Shown here piece by piece: positions 44,614 through 54,681 of a stretch of 64,000 bases of DNA. Where the stretch lies: NCBI GenBank assembly GCA_002212725.1, contig MTCR01000123.1, positions 1-64,000 on the forward strand, given 5' to 3'. The number at the start of each line of letters is the position of its first letter. The stretch's first letter is position 1. A program made the position numbers and the translations under genes. This stretch comes from Sphingobacteriales bacterium TSM_CSM. GTDB lineage: Bacteria; Bacteroidota; Bacteroidia; Chitinophagales; UBA2359. The notes beneath the pieces were generated by a model that had not been told where the DNA came from, searched no databases, and was given only the letters and a program-made list of their open reading frames with translations.

Positions 44614-45999
44614 CTATACTTGCTGCCCGCCTGTAGCCATAATTCTTTTGGCAATGTTCATTTGCACGCCATAGCGGGGGCGCAGCGTTACCAGCGGTTG
44701 CAGGTCAATGGTTTGCCCGGGTTGCAAGGAGAAGGTAAACTGCCGCAGCAGGGTGGCCAGTACAATCTGCATTTCAAACAAGGCAAAATTGTTGCCAATG
44801 CACAACCTTGGCCCGCCGCCAAACGGAAAATAGGCATAGTTGGGCAAGTCTTTAAGATTTTCTTTTGAAAAGCGGTCGGGGTTAAAGGTTTCGGGGTCTT
44901 TCCAGTATTTGGGGCTGTGGTGTGTTCCGTAAATAAAGAGCAACAATATGCAGTCTTTCGGAATTTTGTAGCCGTCCACTTCGTCATCTTCCAGTGCTGT
45001 GCGGTCAATAATCCAGGCAGGCGGGTACAGGCGCATGGTTTCCTGTATTACCTGCCGCGTGTATTGCAGGTTGGGCAGGTCTTCAAAAGCGGGCGTTCTG
45101 TTGCCTAAAACAGTTGCTGCTTCTTCCAGCAGTTTTTGCTCTACTTCGGGATGTTGCGAAATGAGATACAATGCCCAGGCCAGTGCATTGGCCGATGTTT
45201 CGTGGCCGGCAACAATTAAAATCATGCTTTCATCGCGCAGTTGTTTGTTGTTCATACCTTCGCCTGTATCTTCATAGCGCGAGTTAATAAGCATATCGAG
45301 CAGGTCGTTGTAGGCCGATTTTTGTTCGCGCCGTTCCTTAATTATTCCATACACAATATCATCGGTTTCGCGGCGCAGCGATTCGTAAAAAGCAACTTTG
45401 CCGGATAATTTAAGCCAGGGGTAGAGATAAGGCTGCCTGGCCATGGTAATGACATATTTCTGAAGGTTGGTTATAATATAATCAACCCGATGAAGTTTAT
45501 CATTGTCCAGGGCGGTGCTAAACAAGGCTTTGTTTACTATGCGAAAAGTTAGTTGCATCATGAGTTTCAACACATCATCTGCGGGGTTTTGGGCAACTTG
45601 CCGGGTAAGTTCGTTGCAAAAATCATTGGTTTCGGCGGTCATAATACTTATAAGTTCGGCCAAACGCTGTTTGTAGAAACCGGGTTGTATAAGGCGGCGT
45701 TGTTTTAGCCAGTAATCGCCGTCTATGGTAAGCAATCCCTGCCCCAACTGACTGCCCAACACTTCTTTAACCACCTTTGATTTGTGGTAATTTTTGTTGT
45801 TTTTTTGCAGGATATGCTGAATGTATTCGGGATTGCTGGTAACGATAACTTTTCTTGGCCCGATGTAAGACGTAAAAATATCGCCCAAATGTTTGGTTCC
45901 TTCATTGAGGAAGGGGATAGGGTTATCGGCAATTTTATTGACGCGGTACAATGTGCGCCAAATTGGAACATGAGGCAATGTTTTGGTAGCCGTCAGCAT
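44614..45999 (-). CDS. Cytochrome P450
   Basis: 461 residues. The haem-binding loop FPFGGGPRLCIGNNFALFEM (Cys near residue 402), the oxygen-binding I helix AGHETSANALAWAL, and the K helix ExxR (QETMRLYPPAW) are all present. The length and the FNPDRF element fit the class of P450s related to CYP102/CYP4-like fatty acid hydroxylases, with no fused reductase and no membrane anchor. No redox partner gene is adjacent. Substrate unknown. Confidence 0.93.
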   Translation of the reverse strand: MLTATKTLPHVPIWRTLYRVNKIADNPIPFLNEGTKHLGDIFTSYIGPRKVIVTSNPEYIQHILQKNNKNYHKSKVVKEVLGSQLGQGLLTIDGDYWLKQRRLIQPGFYKQRLAELISIMTAETNDFCNELTRQVAQNPADDVLKLMMQLTFRIVNKALFSTALDNDKLHRVDYIITNLQKYVITMARQPYLYPWLKLSGKVAFYESLRRETDDIVYGIIKERREQKSAYNDLLDMLINSRYEDTGEGMNNKQLRDESMILIVAGHETSANALAWALYLISQHPEVEQKLLEEAATVLGNRTPAFEDLPNLQYTRQVIQETMRLYPPAWIIDRTALEDDEVDGYKIPKDCILLLFIYGTHHSPKYWKDPETFNPDRFSKENLKDLPNYAYFPFGGGPRLCIGNNFALFEMQIVLATLLRQFTFSLQPGQTIDLQPLVTLRPRYGVQMNIAKRIMATGGQQV

Positions 46000-46124
46000 A
46001 ATACAGGCAGTTTTGGGGTTACAAAATAGAAGGCGTAAGCAGGAGACTTTTCTCTATATATGAGTAGCTTTGGCAGGCTTTTACTTACAAACACGTTGCC
46101 GGCTGAGTGGTAAAAGTACAGTTG

Positions 46125-46622
46125 TTATTTACCATAAATTTGCTGCAACTGCGCTACAATTTGGTAAACGGCCGGGCAAATAAAAGTATTGTTAAGGGTT
46201 ATGCCAAAGTGGCGGTGAAACTTCCGGTCATTGGTGTGCGGGTACTCGCGGCAGGCATTGGGGCGTTGTTCATACACAAGGCAAAGGTTATCGGCACCTA
46301 AAAAAGGGCAGGGGGTTTGTTGCAATACATAATCGCCATCTTCGTCAATGCGCAGGTACCGGTCAATAAATTGCCCGGGTGTAAGCCGGTAAAACTTTGC
46401 CAGCCGTTCAATATCTTTGGGTAAAAAGCGCGGGCTGGTAGTTTTGCAGCAATTGGCGCAGGTGGTACAGTCAATATGTTCAAAGGCCCGGTTGTGCAGT
46501 TGTTGCACGGTTTGGTCAAGGTTTTTGGGTGGTTTTTGTTTTAACTGCTTAAACAGACGTTTGTTTGCCGGTTCGGCATCTTTGGCTTTTTTTTGAAGTT
46601 CCTGCCGTTCCTGTTCGTTCAT
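46125..46622 (-). CDS. YkgJ-family cysteine cluster protein
   Basis: 165 residues with the zinc/iron-chelating cysteine pattern of the YkgJ (CxxCxxCC) family: DCTTCANCCKTTSP near residue 52, CPFLGADNLCLVYEQRPNAC and an EYPH ending. Residues 1-35 are a charged helix. The family is thought to bind a metal or Fe-S centre but its task is not established. Located 57 bp downstream of the deoxynucleoside kinase gene in the same direction. Confidence 0.87.
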   Translation of the reverse strand: MNEQERQELQKKAKDAEPANKRLFKQLKQKPPKNLDQTVQQLHNRAFEHIDCTTCANCCKTTSPRFLPKDIERLAKFYRLTPGQFIDRYLRIDEDGDYVLQQTPCPFLGADNLCLVYEQRPNACREYPHTNDRKFHRHFGITLNNTFICPAVYQIVAQLQQIYGK

Positions 46623-46679
46623 GGTTTTGTGTTATACTGTTGTAATGAAATGGGAACTTAGCCAGTTACCGAGGACCTT

Positions 46680-47321
46680 TTACCCGAAAACTTCGTTAAC
46701 CCCGGCCGGGTAATCCTGGTTTACCCAATGCAGTATTTGCCGGTAGTGTTGCGGGTTATGCACAAAATCGAGGTTATCGGCATGAATGAGCAACACGCGG
46801 AGGTGTGGGTTGCTTTTAAAATAATCGAAATATATTTTTTCCACGCGGTGCAGGTACGATTCGCGCACTTGTTGTTCAAAATCTCTGCCTCGTTTTTGTA
46901 TGTTTTTAAGCAGGCGGGGCACAGTGGCATGAACGTACACTATTAAATCGGGCTGAGGCAGGTTGGGGTACACGGTATCGAACAGGCGTTCAAAGAGGCG
47001 GTACTCTTCGGGCAGCAAGTTTACTTCTGCATACAGCAAAGATTTCCGGAAAATATAGTCGGAAATAGCTAACGTATTATTTTTGCTCCAGTCTTTTAAA
47101 AAAGCGGTAAGCTGGTGGTACCGGTCGAGCATGAAGTGCATTTCGGTATGAAAGGCGTATTTTTCGGGTTCGGCGTAAAATTTGGGCAAAAAGGGGTTAT
47201 CGGCAAATTCCTCCAGAATAAGCCGTGCGCCGTACTCTTCAGTGAGCATTTGTGCCAGCGAGGTTTTACCTGCGCCGGTGTTGCCTTCAACGGTTATGAG
47301 TTTATATTTTGACAGGTTCAT
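46680..47321 (-). CDS. Deoxynucleoside kinase
   Basis: 213 residues. P-loop VEGNTGAGKTSLAQML near residue 11, the EEFADNPFLPKFY segment near 36, the DYIFRKSLLYAEVNL segment (DRS-like motif replaced by DYIFRKS) and the lid RGRDFEQQVRESYL near 158. It phosphorylates deoxynucleosides (dAdo/dGuo or dCyd type) for the salvage pathway; substrate preference cannot be told. Followed in the same direction by the YkgJ-type gene and preceded by hldD. Confidence 0.92.
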   Translation of the reverse strand: MNLSKYKLITVEGNTGAGKTSLAQMLTEEYGARLILEEFADNPFLPKFYAEPEKYAFHTEMHFMLDRYHQLTAFLKDWSKNNTLAISDYIFRKSLLYAEVNLLPEEYRLFERLFDTVYPNLPQPDLIVYVHATVPRLLKNIQKRGRDFEQQVRESYLHRVEKIYFDYFKSNPHLRVLLIHADNLDFVHNPQHYRQILHWVNQDYPAGVNEVFG

Positions 47322-47373
47322 GTAAAAAGGCTGATTCTGGGGGAAAATAGGGCAGAGGTGGTTTAGGGTTAAT

Positions 47374-48339
47374 TTACCAATAGCTGTTGTTAAGCAAGTA
47401 GTTGGTTACGTAATCAAAAACACCTTCTTCCAGGGTGGTAAATGGGCGGTAGTAGCCCTGAAGCGCAAGTTTGTTCATGTTGGCTTCGGTAAAATACTGG
47501 TAGGTGGCTCTTATATCGGTTGGCATATCTATAAACTCAATTACCGGGTTAAGGTTCATGGCCATGAACACGGCATTGGCAAGGTGGGTAAAACTTCGGG
47601 CAGTACCGGTGCCTACGTTATACAGTCCGTTTTCGGGTTGGTATTGCATCATCCACTGGCAAACGGTTACAACGTCTTTTACATACACAAAATCGCGCAG
47701 TTGTTGTCCGTCTTCCACATCGGGGCGGTGCGAGCGGAACAGTTTAACGCTGCCCGATTGCCGTATTTGGTTAAAGGCATGGAAAACTACCGACGCCATG
47801 CGTTTTTTGTGATACTCGTTGGGTCCATATACGTTAAAAAATTTAAGCCCAAACCAAGCCGGCGGGGTATTTTCCTGCTCCAATGCCCACACATCAAAAT
47901 TGTTTTTAGACAGGGCATAGGGGTTAAGGGGTTTAAGTTTTCGGGGCAGCAGGTGGTTGTCGTCGTAACCCATATTGCCGTTTCCGTAGGTAGCGGCCGA
48001 CGATGCGTAAACCAGCGGAATTTGGTATTCTGTGCAAACCTGCCACATTTTTTTGGAGTAGCCAAGGTTAAGGCGGTCAAAAATTTCGGTACTGAAATCG
48101 GTGGTATCGGTTCGGGCGCCTAAGTGGTAAATGCCGTTAATGTGTTGATGATTGGATTTTACCCACCCGAAAAAAGCATCCCGGTGTACCCAGCCGGCGT
48201 ATTGTTTACCGTCAACGTTTTTTCTTTTGGCAAAATCAGAAAAATCGTCCACCAGAATCAAGTCACTTCTGCCGGCTTCGTTGAGTAGCGCGGTTAAACA
48301 ACTGCCAATAAAGCCGGCGGCTCCTGTAATAACAAGCAT
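47374..48339 (-). CDS. hldD: ADP-L-glycero-D-manno-heptose 6-epimerase
   Basis: 321 residues, an extended short-chain dehydrogenase with the NAD(P) motif TGAAGFIGSCL at 5-15, YHLGARTDTT near 71, active-site ASSAATYGNG and YALSKNNFD (Y-x3-K). The FFNVYGPNEYHKKRMASV segment is diagnostic for HldD (RfaD). It makes the ADP-L-glycero-D-manno-heptose donor for the LPS core, and the GT9 enzyme at 31338 is a likely user of it. Confidence 0.92.
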   Translation of the reverse strand: MLVITGAAGFIGSCLTALLNEAGRSDLILVDDFSDFAKRKNVDGKQYAGWVHRDAFFGWVKSNHQHINGIYHLGARTDTTDFSTEIFDRLNLGYSKKMWQVCTEYQIPLVYASSAATYGNGNMGYDDNHLLPRKLKPLNPYALSKNNFDVWALEQENTPPAWFGLKFFNVYGPNEYHKKRMASVVFHAFNQIRQSGSVKLFRSHRPDVEDGQQLRDFVYVKDVVTVCQWMMQYQPENGLYNVGTGTARSFTHLANAVFMAMNLNPVIEFIDMPTDIRATYQYFTEANMNKLALQGYYRPFTTLEEGVFDYVTNYLLNNSYW

Positions 48340-48456
48340 ACAATTTTGCGGTTAACCTTGCTGAATGGTTTTGGGGCAAAGTTAAGGAGTTTTGGTAAAC
48401 TAAAACCTGCCCGCTTTATAAAAGAGAAGAAGACAGGTAAAAATGCCCATGCTTAG

Positions 48457-49302
48457 TTATTTACAATAAGAAAGCAGCGGAACATGGGTATGGTAAGCCA
48501 TGCGGTGCGTGTAGCTTGACAGGAAAATTTTTTCGAGCAGGTTTCTTTTATGCGTATGCATGGCAATAACCGATACTTTGTTTTGGTCAATGTAGCTGTT
48601 AAGCCCTTCTACTACGCCGTCGCTCTCCATAATATCGAGTTTGGAGCCGGTAGTTTCCAACATTTTATTGTTAAGCTCTTCAAACTCTTCCAATTTGCGT
48701 TTATCCCAGGCTTCGTCCAGAAAACTTACATGCACACAGCGCATTTCGGCGTCAAAGAGTTGGGCAAAGGCTTTGACCATGGGTATGATTTCTTCGTCGT
48801 GTTCATCGCAATTGGTGGCATAGGCCACTTTGGTAATGCCCGAAAACACGGCGTTATGTGGTACCACCATTACCGGGCATTTTACCCTTTCCAGTACAGC
48901 GGCGGTGTTGCTGCCCAACAAAACCTCTTTAATGCCGCTGGCCCCTTTGGTGCCCATTACCACCAGTTCAATATTGAGTGATTTGGTTACCTCTTCTATT
49001 TCATCGGCTATAAAACCTTTGCGCAATACATGGGTAATGTTTACATGCCCCAAGCCTTTTTCTTCGGCAAACTGATGCAGTTTAGCGGTTTCTTCTTTAT
49101 ATTGTTCAAACTCAATATCCACTTCATGGTCAATCATATCCTGCAATGCAGATAGGTCGGTATCAGACGGGGTAATAAAGCGCAGCACATAGGTATGGAG
49201 GGTGGTAATGCTGGCGTTTAATTTATCTGCCACCTGCAGGGCAAAGTGGAAAGCATTGAGTGCGTTTTGCGAAAAATCTGTAGGAACCAAAATTTGTTTC
49301 AT
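48457..49302 (-). CDS. Universal stress protein, two tandem USP domains
   Basis: 281 residues. Domain 1 starts MKQILVPTDFSQNALNAFHFAL and holds an ATP-type loop VVMGTKGASGIKEVLLGSNT (G-2x-G-9x-G-S/T); domain 2 starts near 155 and ends MHTHKRNLLEKIFLSS, where the loop is degenerate. Cytosolic. It is the last of three USP genes in a row (48457, 49370, 50232), each with two domains and 19-67 bp between neighbours, so a USP cluster. Confidence 0.9.
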   Translation of the reverse strand: MKQILVPTDFSQNALNAFHFALQVADKLNASITTLHTYVLRFITPSDTDLSALQDMIDHEVDIEFEQYKEETAKLHQFAEEKGLGHVNITHVLRKGFIADEIEEVTKSLNIELVVMGTKGASGIKEVLLGSNTAAVLERVKCPVMVVPHNAVFSGITKVAYATNCDEHDEEIIPMVKAFAQLFDAEMRCVHVSFLDEAWDKRKLEEFEELNNKMLETTGSKLDIMESDGVVEGLNSYIDQNKVSVIAMHTHKRNLLEKIFLSSYTHRMAYHTHVPLLSYCK

Positions 49303-49369
49303 GACTGTTCGGTTTTAAAGCTGCAATTTTTCTGGCAACCCGCTGCAAAGGTAAGGTTTAAAAACCAAT

Positions 49370-50212
49370 TTACCCCGCCTGTTGATGAAAAATTAGCAAC
49401 GGAATATGCGTATGCATAATCATTTGCCTGCTGAAACTGTTTGCATATTTGTTGTATTTAATGCTGCCTTTACGGCTTAGCATTACCATCAAATCGGGCA
49501 TTTTTTCATCTACGTAGCGGTGCATGGCAGCCTCCACATCTTCGCCGTTAACAAAATCAAGGTTCATGTTTTCGTACTGCACTATTTCATGTATGGTTTT
49601 GCGGTAGTTTGCCATTTGTTGTTCGTCAAAATATCCGTGTGTCGGGTTAATGTGCAGCAGGGTAATGGTTGAGTCAAAGGTATCGGCAAAGGCTTTGAGT
49701 GATAGTAAAACCTGGTGGTCGTATTTTTCGTAGTCTATGGCATACACAATTTTGCGCGGTGGTGTGTAATTAATACCTGCCGGTATGGCCAGCACCGGCG
49801 CAGTGAGTTTAAGCATAACCTCCGAAGTATAGCTGCCGCCGGTTTGGGTATTGGTATGGGGCTGCCCCTGTGTACCCATTACAATAAGCTGGTTATTGTT
49901 GGTAATTTGGGCCAACTGTTCGGCCACCTCACCTTCGTTGGCTATATATTCGAGGTGAATAAATTTGCTGTTAGACAAATGCCCCAGGGTATCATGTACA
50001 AACTCTTTCATTCGCTTTATTTTTGCTTCTTTTACGGCACCGGCGGTTTGGTCAAGTTGTTCGTAGCTGGTAATCCAATCGCCCATAGGCATGTGGAAAG
50101 CATGAAACAAACTAACATGGCGCACATGCATTTGCAGGGCCATTTGCCACGCATAATGCAGGGCATTTTGCGAAGCAGCCGAAAAATCGAGGGGTATAAC
50201 AAAGTGGTTCAT
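49370..50212 (-). CDS. Universal stress protein, two tandem USP domains
   Basis: 280 residues, same two-domain plan as its neighbours. Domain 1 begins MNHFVIPLDFSAASQNALHY and has VMGTQGQPHTNTQTGGSYTS as its nucleotide-loop equivalent; domain 2 begins near RKIVYAIDYEKYDHQVLL. It diverges strongly from the gene at 48457 in sequence, so this is an old duplication. 19 bp behind the next USP gene. Confidence 0.9.
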   Translation of the reverse strand: MNHFVIPLDFSAASQNALHYAWQMALQMHVRHVSLFHAFHMPMGDWITSYEQLDQTAGAVKEAKIKRMKEFVHDTLGHLSNSKFIHLEYIANEGEVAEQLAQITNNNQLIVMGTQGQPHTNTQTGGSYTSEVMLKLTAPVLAIPAGINYTPPRKIVYAIDYEKYDHQVLLSLKAFADTFDSTITLLHINPTHGYFDEQQMANYRKTIHEIVQYENMNLDFVNGEDVEAAMHRYVDEKMPDLMVMLSRKGSIKYNKYANSFSRQMIMHTHIPLLIFHQQAG

Positions 50213-50231
50213 AAAATGTGTATTTTATGGT

Positions 50232-51119
50232 TTACAATTGTTTTTGCTTAACTATAAGCAGGGGTATAGAAACATTGAGTTGTACTATTTTTTCTGTAAA
50301 ACTGCCCAAAATAAACGTATCAAAGGTGGTTTTACCGTTTGACCCGGCCACAATTAAATCGGCTCCTTTTTTTTGTGCCGTATTACAGGCAACATGCACC
50401 ATATCGCCTTCTTCATCAAGGGTAAAAATGGGGTTCAGATGAATGCCTTCCATATTCAAATTGTCAATAAACCGGTTGTATTGCAATACATGGTATGACT
50501 TTATTACCCTGTTTACCTCTTCCTTGCCTTTGTCATTAAAATAGTAACCTGCCGGAACATGGTAAATATGCTGGCAATGAATGGTAACATCGGGGTTATC
50601 TTCGCTAAGGCTGTAGGCTACTTCCAGCGCCGCTTTGGAAGCATCTGAAAAATCAACGTCCACCATAATTTCATTCAGCCTTTTGCGCGCTGTTTCCGGA
50701 ACAAATAAAATGCAACAGGGCACGCTGCGCATGAGCTGGTTGGGCAATATGCCTTTGCCTTTTAACTCGTTTTTGCGCCCTACTATTACCAGGTCAATGT
50801 TTTTAATGCGCGCCAGATGCGTCATTTCTTTAAGCGGCGAGCCTTCGGCAATAATATAGTCTATTTCTATGTTTTTTTGCTCTCCAAAATTTGCAGCTAC
50901 TTCCTCGCGCATTTTTAACCGCAACTGCTCGTCGCGGGGTATATGAAACTCCGGAAAATCACTCCATAAATCGGGAGGTATGTCAAGGCTTTTTTGAATG
51001 TTTACAAAATATACTTTTTCGGCTTTAATAAGTGTACTTACAAAGCCGGCATACGTAATAAGTGTTTTATCCAATAAGGTGAAATCTAAGCCCACCATTA
51101 TGCGTTTACAGCGGTACAT
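50232..51119 (-). CDS. Universal stress protein, two tandem USP domains
   Basis: 295 residues from ATG 51119, where USP domain 1 (MYRCKRIMVGLDFTLLDKTL) starts directly; the frame opens 41 codons earlier without conserved sequence. Domain 1 contains VIVGRKNELKGKGILPNQLM, domain 2 contains LIVAGSNGKTTFDTFILGSFTE, which keeps an intact ATP-type loop. Probably the first gene of the three-gene USP unit. Confidence 0.88.
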   Translation of the reverse strand: MYRCKRIMVGLDFTLLDKTLITYAGFVSTLIKAEKVYFVNIQKSLDIPPDLWSDFPEFHIPRDEQLRLKMREEVAANFGEQKNIEIDYIIAEGSPLKEMTHLARIKNIDLVIVGRKNELKGKGILPNQLMRSVPCCILFVPETARKRLNEIMVDVDFSDASKAALEVAYSLSEDNPDVTIHCQHIYHVPAGYYFNDKGKEEVNRVIKSYHVLQYNRFIDNLNMEGIHLNPIFTLDEEGDMVHVACNTAQKKGADLIVAGSNGKTTFDTFILGSFTEKIVQLNVSIPLLIVKQKQL

Positions 51120-51350
51120 GGCAGTTATGTTTAAAATAAGCAGAAATGGTTTGAGATTATACAGATGGTTTCGCGGCAAAAATATCGGGTTTATATATGC
51201 CCTGCAATGATTTTTATTAGTTTGGAAAGTGACTTTTATCACTTTTCCCCTGTTTTTTAGGTATAATCAGCATAAAACAATAAAAAAAGCCGCCGGTTGC
51301 TATAAGAAAACGCCCCGCACTGCTACAAATTTGCAAACAACCCCCGGCTT

Positions 51351-52247
51351 ATGATGCAATTACTCATCGAAAACTTGTCAAAGACATACCCCAATGGCAC
51401 GCAGGCGCTAAAAAACATAAACCTTACCATACCTGCCGGTTTATTTGGACTGTTGGGCCCCAACGGCGCAGGTAAATCTACCCTTATGCGAACCATAGCT
51501 ACCCTGCAAAATGCCGATGAAGGGCAAATTGTGTTGCAAACCGGCAACGGAACCCCAATTGACGTGCAAAAACAAAAAGACGAAATGCGCCGGCGGTTGG
51601 GGTATTTGCCGCAGGAATTTGGCGTGTACCCAAACATTAGCGCCGAAGCTCTTTTAGACCACCTGGCCATACTTAAAGGACTTACGCATAAAGCGCAACG
51701 CAAAGAGGTGGTGCAAAACCTGTTGCAGCAAACCAATTTATACGAAGTGCGAAAGCGTGCCGTGGCAGGGTATTCGGGAGGTATGAAACAACGCTTTGGC
51801 ATTGCGCAGGCGCTGCTGGGCAACCCCGAAGTTGTTATTGTTGATGAACCCACGGCAGGCCTTGACCCCGCAGAACGCAACCGGTTTTTAAACCTGCTGA
51901 GCGAAATCAGCGAAAACATCATTATTATTTTTTCTACCCATATTGTGGAAGATGTAAAGGAACTTTGCAACAACATGGCCATTATTAACCAGGGCGAGGT
52001 GGTAATGCAGGGAAACCCTGCAGCCGCCATAGAACAACTCAGGGGTAAAATATGGCAAACTAAAGTTGCCAAAACCGAACTGAACCACTACCGGCAAACG
52101 TACCACCTTATCTCGCACAAACTCAATGCTGGTAAAATGGAAATACATATACTTGCCGACCAACAACCGGCCGATTCTACCTTTACCCCCGCCGATGTGC
52201 AACTGGAAGATGTTTATTTCAGCAAGGTGCAGTTGCCCGATGAGTAA
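51351..52247 (+). CDS. ABC transporter ATP-binding protein (CcmA/DrrA type)
   Basis: 298 residues. Walker A GPNGAGKST, signature YSGGMKQRFGIAQALLG, Walker B VVIVDEPTAGLDPAERN, and the H-loop STHIVEDV. The C-terminal extension (about 230-298) fits the export-type ABC-2 ATPases. No permease gene is adjacent, so its partner must be elsewhere. It starts at the first of two ATGs. Confidence 0.9.
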   Translation: MMQLLIENLSKTYPNGTQALKNINLTIPAGLFGLLGPNGAGKSTLMRTIATLQNADEGQIVLQTGNGTPIDVQKQKDEMRRRLGYLPQEFGVYPNISAEALLDHLAILKGLTHKAQRKEVVQNLLQQTNLYEVRKRAVAGYSGGMKQRFGIAQALLGNPEVVIVDEPTAGLDPAERNRFLNLLSEISENIIIIFSTHIVEDVKELCNNMAIINQGEVVMQGNPAAAIEQLRGKIWQTKVAKTELNHYRQTYHLISHKLNAGKMEIHILADQQPADSTFTPADVQLEDVYFSKVQLPDE

Positions 52248-52298
52248 CCGCTGTACTGCCCCCGCACGCTAAATTATCCCATTATCGGATTTTTGTTT

Positions 52299-52306
52299 TA
52301 CCTTTG
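52299..52306 (+). promoter_or_regulatory. Probable minus-7 promoter element for ribF
   Basis: TACCTTTG, exact TAnnTTTG match, 26 bp before the ribF ATG. No convincing minus-33 element seen at the expected distance. Confidence 0.4.
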
Positions 52307-52332
52307 ACCGACAAAACATTTGCAGTATTGCC

Positions 52333-53286
52333 ATGCGCATTTTCAGGCATTTAGACAATTTGCCGGTTTTTCATAACCTGGTGCTTACCATTGGCACCTT
52401 CGACGGTGTGCATTGCGGACATCAGCAGATTATACGGCGGGTAAACCAACTGGCAGGCAGCTTACAGGGCGAAAGCATGCTCATTACCTTTCACCCCCAC
52501 CCGCGCAATGTGGTAAGCAACGAAGAAGAGGTAAAACTGCTTACACCGCCCGACGAAAAATTTGACCTCCTGCAGCGCTACGGCATTGACAACGTGGTAG
52601 TAGTGCCCTTTACCCGCGCTTTTTCTGAACAAACACCGCAAGAGTACATCGGCAATTTTCTGGTGGGTAACTTTGCCCCCAAAGTTATTGTAATTGGCTA
52701 CAACCACCGTTTTGGGTGCAACCGGCAGGGCAACATTCACCTGCTCAGGCAAATGGGAAAGCAAATGGGTTTCAGGGTAGAAGAAATTCCCAAACAATTA
52801 GTAGATGACCTGTCGGTAAGCTCTACCAAAATACGGCACGCCTTGTTAAGCGGCAATGTAACCACCGCGCAACTGCTGCTTGGACATGCTTACTTTGTGC
52901 GCGGTATTGTGGTAAAAGGCAACCAAATGGGTACCCAAATAGGTTTTCCTACAGCCAATATCATGATTGAAGATGCCAGCAAACTTATACCCGATAACGG
53001 CGTATATGCCGTTAGAGTGCAACTCAGAGGCAACACCTTCAAGGGTATGTTAAATATTGGGCACCGGCCTACCTTTAATGGTGAAACCAAAACCATAGAA
53101 GTGCATATTTTTAACTTTTCAGACAATATTTACGGCGAATTGTTGCAGATAGACTTTATTGCGCTGGTGCGGCGCGAACAAAAATTTGCCTCGCCCGATG
53201 CGCTCATGCAACAACTGAAAGCCGATAAACAAACCGTTTTGCAAATTTTAGCCAATGCCGGGGAAACGCCCCAACTTTTTACATAA
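52333..53286 (+). CDS. ribF: Bifunctional riboflavin kinase / FAD synthetase
   Basis: 317 residues, standard RibF length. The FAD synthetase half has TIGTFDGVHCGHQQIIRRV near residue 20 and GYNHRFGCNRQGN near 121; the riboflavin kinase half has RGIVVKGNQMGTQIGFPTANI near 190 and PDNGVYAVRV, then FNFSDNIYGE. It converts riboflavin to FMN and FAD. Followed 56 bp later by the aminopeptidase gene in the same direction. Confidence 0.95.
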   Translation: MRIFRHLDNLPVFHNLVLTIGTFDGVHCGHQQIIRRVNQLAGSLQGESMLITFHPHPRNVVSNEEEVKLLTPPDEKFDLLQRYGIDNVVVVPFTRAFSEQTPQEYIGNFLVGNFAPKVIVIGYNHRFGCNRQGNIHLLRQMGKQMGFRVEEIPKQLVDDLSVSSTKIRHALLSGNVTTAQLLLGHAYFVRGIVVKGNQMGTQIGFPTANIMIEDASKLIPDNGVYAVRVQLRGNTFKGMLNIGHRPTFNGETKTIEVHIFNFSDNIYGELLQIDFIALVRREQKFASPDALMQQLKADKQTVLQILANAGETPQLFT

Positions 53287-53342
53287 GCATACATTGCCAA
53301 CAAAATACTGCCAAAACCAACATATAAAACCAACCCATATTT

Positions 53343-54632
53343 ATGAAATACCTGCCCATTAACTCCCGGTTGTTTGTACAAAACCGCAAGCGCTTTGCCG
53401 CACAGCTTAAACCCAATTCCATAGCCATTTTTATGGCCAATGACGAAATGCCCCGCAGCGCCGACAGCCATTTTCCATTCCGGCAAAATGCCGATTTATT
53501 TTACCTCACCGGCATTGACCAGGAGCAAACCATACTGGTGCTTTTTCCCGACCACCCCGTGCCTGCCCAACGCGAAATGCTGTTCATTCGCCGAACCAAC
53601 GAAGTGATTGCCGTTTGGGAAGGGCATAAATATACCATGGAAGAAGCACGCGCTACATCGGGCATTGAACAAATTTTCTGGACAGACTCCTTCGACAACT
53701 TGTTGGCACCGCTCATGTACGATGCCCAATACTGCTACCTTAACCTCAACGAACATGCAAGAATGCATACGCTTGTGCCCGATAAAGACCTGCGTTTTGC
53801 CCGCGAAATGAAGCAGAATTTTCCGCTGCATCAGTTTGAGCGCATTGCGCCGCTTATGCACCGGTTAAGGGCGGTAAAATCTGATATTGAAATAGACCTC
53901 CTACGCAAAGCAGTAGCTATTACCGATAAAGCCTACCGCCGCGTACTGCGCTTTGTAAAACCCGGCGTTCATGAGTTTGAAATTGAAGCCGAAATTCTGC
54001 ACGAATACCTTATTAACCGGGGCAGCGGCCCGGCTTACCCGTCTATTATTGCTTCGGGCAAAAACTCGTGCGTGTTGCACTATACCCAAAACAACCAGCC
54101 TTGCAACAACGGCGATATATTGCTCATGGATTTCGGGGCAGATTATGCCAATTATGCCGCCGACCTTACCCGCACTATTCCGGTAAACGGCCGTTTTAGC
54201 CCGCGCCAAAAACAGGTATATAATGCCGTTTTGCGCACCCTTAAATTTGCCAAAACCATGCTGGTACCCGGCACCTTGCTGGAAGAATACCACAAAGAAG
54301 TAGGTAAATTTGTGGAAAAAGAACTCATTCAGCTCGGACTGTTGAAAGCCGAAGATGTAGCCCGGCAAAAACCCGATGCGCCGCTGTACAAAAAGTATTT
54401 TATGCACGGCACCTCGCACTTTTTGGGCATTGATGTGCATGACGTGGGTAAACGATACGAACCTATGCAGGCCGGCATGGTATTTACCTGCGAACCCGGC
54501 ATTTATATACCCGATGAAAACCTGGGCATACGCATAGAAAACGACATAGTGGTTACCACCGGCACTCCCATAGACCTTATGGAAAATACGCCCATAGAAG
54601 TTGAAGAAATAGAAGATATTATGAACGGGTAG
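53343..54632 (+). CDS. pepP: Xaa-Pro aminopeptidase (aminopeptidase P family)
   Basis: 429 residues. The N-terminal creatinase-like domain contains FPFRQNADLFYLTGIDQ near residue 43; the C-terminal pita-bread domain has the metal ligands in LLMDFGADYANYAADLTRT (two Asp), HGTSHFLGIDVHDVG (His), TCEPGIYIPDE (Glu) and GIRIENDIVVT (Glu). All five ligands are present. It removes N-terminal residues before proline, in the cytosol. Confidence 0.93.
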   Translation: MKYLPINSRLFVQNRKRFAAQLKPNSIAIFMANDEMPRSADSHFPFRQNADLFYLTGIDQEQTILVLFPDHPVPAQREMLFIRRTNEVIAVWEGHKYTMEEARATSGIEQIFWTDSFDNLLAPLMYDAQYCYLNLNEHARMHTLVPDKDLRFAREMKQNFPLHQFERIAPLMHRLRAVKSDIEIDLLRKAVAITDKAYRRVLRFVKPGVHEFEIEAEILHEYLINRGSGPAYPSIIASGKNSCVLHYTQNNQPCNNGDILLMDFGADYANYAADLTRTIPVNGRFSPRQKQVYNAVLRTLKFAKTMLVPGTLLEEYHKEVGKFVEKELIQLGLLKAEDVARQKPDAPLYKKYFMHGTSHFLGIDVHDVGKRYEPMQAGMVFTCEPGIYIPDENLGIRIENDIVVTTGTPIDLMENTPIEVEEIEDIMNG

Positions 54633-54681
54633 CCGTTTGCGTATTTTGCAGCAACAATAAACGCTTTAGGCGAAACTGGCT

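Noticed and set aside
51323-52072. 249-codon minus-strand frame
   Set aside because: Antisense shadow of the ABC ATPase gene.
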